Of a stretch of 56,240 bases of DNA, positions 54,589 through 56,240 are shown in pieces. Source of the DNA: Neisseriaceae bacterium TC5R-5 (GTDB lineage: Bacteria > Pseudomonadota > Gammaproteobacteria > Burkholderiales > Chromobacteriaceae); NCBI GenBank assembly GCA_020830965.2, contig JACCFC020000022.1:1-56240 (forward strand), in the 5' to 3' direction. The first letter of the stretch is position 1. Every line of letters starts with the position of its first letter. The position numbers and the translations under genes are program-made. The notes beneath the pieces are model-generated. The model was given only the letters and a program-made list of their open reading frames with translations, made no database searches and was not told the origin of the DNA.

Positions 54589-55818
54589 ATGGCCCGTGTC
54601 GTCGCAAGCTCGACTACTGCTCCCGGCTGGCGTATCGCGCTAATTGTGCTGGGTATTGCCATGACCCCGGTGTTGTTGGCTTCTTCCAGTCTGGGCAGCC
54701 GCCTGGCGCTGGCTGATGCGATACAGGCGATTCTGCTGGGCTCGCTTATCCTGGCGGCTATTGCTTGTGTTACCTGCAGCATCGGCACACAAGCACGCAT
54801 GAATACCTATCAACTGGTGCGCTTTGCCTTTGGTGTACAAGGCGCCAGGGCGATAAATGCTCTGCTGGCCGTTAGTTTATTAGGCTGGATTTGCGTGACG
54901 GCCAATGGCTTTGGTATCGCTTTGCGTGATTTGCTGGCCTACAACGGCATTCACCTGCCGCTATTGCTGCTGGTCAGCCTGGGCTGCGTTATCTTTGTCG
55001 GGGCTACTGCTTTTGGTTTTGAGGTGCTCAGCAAAGTGGCCTTGTATGCGATACCGGTGATCTCCTTGCTCTTGCTGTACAACCTGTCGCAAGTGAATGT
55101 CAACGTGACGCGCCCACCGCTAGTGCCCGGCCAGGGGATGAGCATGGGTGTCGCCATCTCTACCGTCGTCGGTACCTTCATGGTGCTGGTGGCCACCCTG
55201 CCGGACTTTGGCTCGTTTGTGCACAATAAGCGGCAAGCGGTGATTGGTGCCCTGCTGGCATTGGCACTGGCTTACCCCTTGCTTTATATCGCCGGGGCGA
55301 TTCCTGCCACACTCACTGGCAAAGCCTCGCTAATTGAGGCAATGACGGTGTTTAACAGCGTGATTCCGGCTTTATTGCTGATGCTGTTTGCTACGGTAAC
55401 CGGTAATGCCGGCAATATGTTTCAAGGCACGCTGGTTACATCCACCTTGCTGCCAGAGCTACGCAAGCCGCTTATCACCGTCTTGCTGGGCATCGTTGCC
55501 GCTATTATTGGCAGCAGCAATGTCACCAGCTGGTTTATCCCCTTCCTGCTGTTCCTAGGTATTACCACGCCACCGGTAGCCGGTATTTATATTGCCGATT
55601 TTGTCCTTCATCGCCGTGCTGGCTACGATGAAGCGCATTTGGAGCAGGTGCCAGCGGTGCGGATAACTGCCTTTATCGCCTGGCTGCTGGCGTCGCTTTT
55701 GGGTGGCTTAAGCTCGCGTGGCATGCTCACGCTGACATCTATCCCATCGCTGGATGCCTTGCTGCTGGCCGCGGCGCTGTATGCTTTGCTGGATAGCTTA
55801 TTAACTAATAAAGGTTAG
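54589..55818 (+). CDS. NCS1-family permease (cytosine/allantoin type)
   Basis: This 409-residue membrane protein has about 12 transmembrane segments and resembles CodB-like NCS1 transporters, which import nucleobases, hydantoins or allantoin with protons or sodium. Visible pieces are a first membrane span with IALIVLGIAMTPVLL, the LVRFAFGVQGARAINALLAV region and GWICVTANGFGIAL, typical of substrate-facing helices 1, 2 and 3. As the last gene, one base after the AtzF-like gene, it is the likely importer of the operon's substrate. The substrate cannot be assigned from sequence. Confidence 0.82.
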   Translation: MARVVASSTTAPGWRIALIVLGIAMTPVLLASSSLGSRLALADAIQAILLGSLILAAIACVTCSIGTQARMNTYQLVRFAFGVQGARAINALLAVSLLGWICVTANGFGIALRDLLAYNGIHLPLLLLVSLGCVIFVGATAFGFEVLSKVALYAIPVISLLLLYNLSQVNVNVTRPPLVPGQGMSMGVAISTVVGTFMVLVATLPDFGSFVHNKRQAVIGALLALALAYPLLYIAGAIPATLTGKASLIEAMTVFNSVIPALLLMLFATVTGNAGNMFQGTLVTSTLLPELRKPLITVLLGIVAAIIGSSNVTSWFIPFLLFLGITTPPVAGIYIADFVLHRRAGYDEAHLEQVPAVRITAFIAWLLASLLGGLSSRGMLTLTSIPSLDALLLAAALYALLDSLLTNKG

Positions 55819-55835
55819 GCTGCGTTCTGAGACGG

Positions 55836-55874
55836 TGCCGCTCACGGACTCATTGTTGCGGCCGGTGAGCGGCA
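55836..55874. terminator. Hairpin at the end of the carbamoyl-compound operon
   Basis: TGCCGCTCAC pairs perfectly with GTGAGCGGCA around a 19-base loop, 18 bases after the permease stop. There is no clear T-run, so Rho-independent termination is uncertain. It lies between two converging genes. Confidence 0.5.
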
Positions 55875-55878
55875 TTGA

Positions 55879-56120
55879 TCAGTTGGGTGACTGTTGCGCA
55901 GGTTCGACGGATAGCCGCATACCAACGGTGTTCAAGACCGCCAATAGCGTTTTAAGTGTTGGGTTGCCTGTGGGTGAGAGTGTACGGTACAGCGTCTCGC
56001 GGCTGATGCCAGCCCGTGTTGCTACCTGCTATAGCCCGCCGTAGGCTTCCGCTATAGTACGTAGCGCTCATCCGGGTTGTCGAGCGATTCCATTGCCGCT
56101 TTCAGATATTCAACCGCTAA
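55879..56120 (-). pseudogene. Decayed Xre-type antitoxin gene cut by an insertion sequence
   Basis: Read on the minus strand, this encodes AVEYLKAAMESLDNPDE, then after a frameshift (about 56062-56068) LRTIAEAYGGL, an in-frame TAG (56029-56031), and QVATRAGISRETLYRTLSP, ending in VGMRLSVEPAQQSPN before TGA at 55879. This matches small helix-turn-helix addiction-module antitoxins (COG3636/HigA-like). The 5' end is removed by the insertion sequence at 56121. Three independent lesions show that it is dead. No toxin gene remains in the window. Confidence 0.78.
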
Positions 56121-56240
56121 GAGCCTGTTCACGATTCCTAAATGCTGGAAAATAAGGAGATGCGAACAACAAAATATCCAAGCGACATCAGTCCAGAACA
56201 ATTTGAACAAATTCGTCCTCTGCTGGAGAGTGTGCGCAAG
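56121..56240 (+). mobile_element. IS5-family insertion sequence, left end (partial)
   Basis: The element appears to begin with GAGCCTGTTCACGATTCCT, a typical terminal inverted repeat, directly at the break in the antitoxin gene. The bases before it, CTAA (56117-56120), fit the YTAR target of IS5-type elements. The right end lies outside the window, so the target duplication and inverted repeat cannot be confirmed. Confidence 0.75.
56160..56240 (+). CDS. IS5-family transposase, N-terminus (partial)
   Basis: The first 27 codons read MRTTKYPSDISPEQFEQI then RPLLESVRK. This matches the start of IS5-family DDE transposases that continue with KPRTVDLYE in relatives. AAGGAG lies directly upstream of the ATG. 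The rest is beyond the window, so it cannot be judged whether the transposase is intact. Confidence 0.82.
   Translation, partial: MRTTKYPSDISPEQFEQIRPLLESVRK

Noticed and set aside
55835-56044. 69-codon plus-strand ORF after the permease
   Set aside because: It is the reverse of the antitoxin pseudogene, whose helix-turn-helix sequence is clear on the minus strand.

Overview
The window looks like chromosomal DNA of a betaproteobacterium of the order Neisseriales (Chromobacteriaceae or Chitinibacteraceae type). The pointers are two porins with a Neisseria-like start, the block pilB-pilC-pilD-coaE-zapD-yacG, the lgt/ilvD divergent pair, and an ffh gene beside a CcsA/YpjD-type membrane protein. 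This placement rests on remembered family sequences, not on a search. Most genes are housekeeping or envelope genes. Several starts were moved from the longest ORF to an internal ATG, GTG or TTG with a better ribosome binding site.

Layout. Positions 1-123 hold the 3' end of a 5S rRNA and its terminator, so an rRNA operon lies to the left. Next come a secreted DUF2844/DUF3443 pair, a cold shock protein, a GAF-GGDEF diguanylate cyclase, tRNA hydroxylation protein TrhP and an unknown protein with its own promoter. The condensin gene smc, tpx, coaD, rlmK, a small membrane protein, gltS, glyA, nrdR, ribD, an M32 carboxypeptidase and a PilZ-like protein follow. From 20.4 to 30 kb lie lgt, ilvD, an unknown protein, an aldehyde dehydrogenase, glpQ and sodB, with two intergenic small-RNA candidates and a 47-residue ORF. 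From 29 to 49 kb lie a flavoprotein, queG, tsaE, amiC, the yacG-zapD-coaE-pilD-pilC-pilB block, two tandem porins, a photolyase, a ComEA-like protein, a CcsA-like protein, ffh, an ATP-grasp protein and purB.

The most distinctive region is 48.7-55.8 kb, a seven-gene operon with almost no spacing. It encodes a biuret-hydrolase-like cysteine hydrolase, three proteins matching the oxamate carbamoyltransferase subunits AllH, AllF (FdrA) and AllG, a carbamate kinase, a stand-alone protein resembling the C-terminal domain of allophanate hydrolase, and an NCS1-type permease. I read it as an ATP-yielding pathway for a carbamoyl-containing nitrogen compound: uptake, amide hydrolysis, phosphorolysis to carbamoyl phosphate, then ATP, ammonia and CO2. 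The substrate is not known from sequence. No allantoinase, ureidoglycolate enzyme or amidase-type allophanate hydrolase is visible in the window. The operon ends at a hairpin followed by a decayed antitoxin gene cut by an IS5-family element that runs off the right edge.

Non-coding features of note are three copies of an intergenic repeat with inverted ends (15.0, 25.6 and 28.3 kb), an inverted repeat flanking the pilB -10 box, matching promoters and an upstream 16-mer in front of the two porins, and the two sRNA candidates. No tRNA genes, CRISPR array or prophage were seen.
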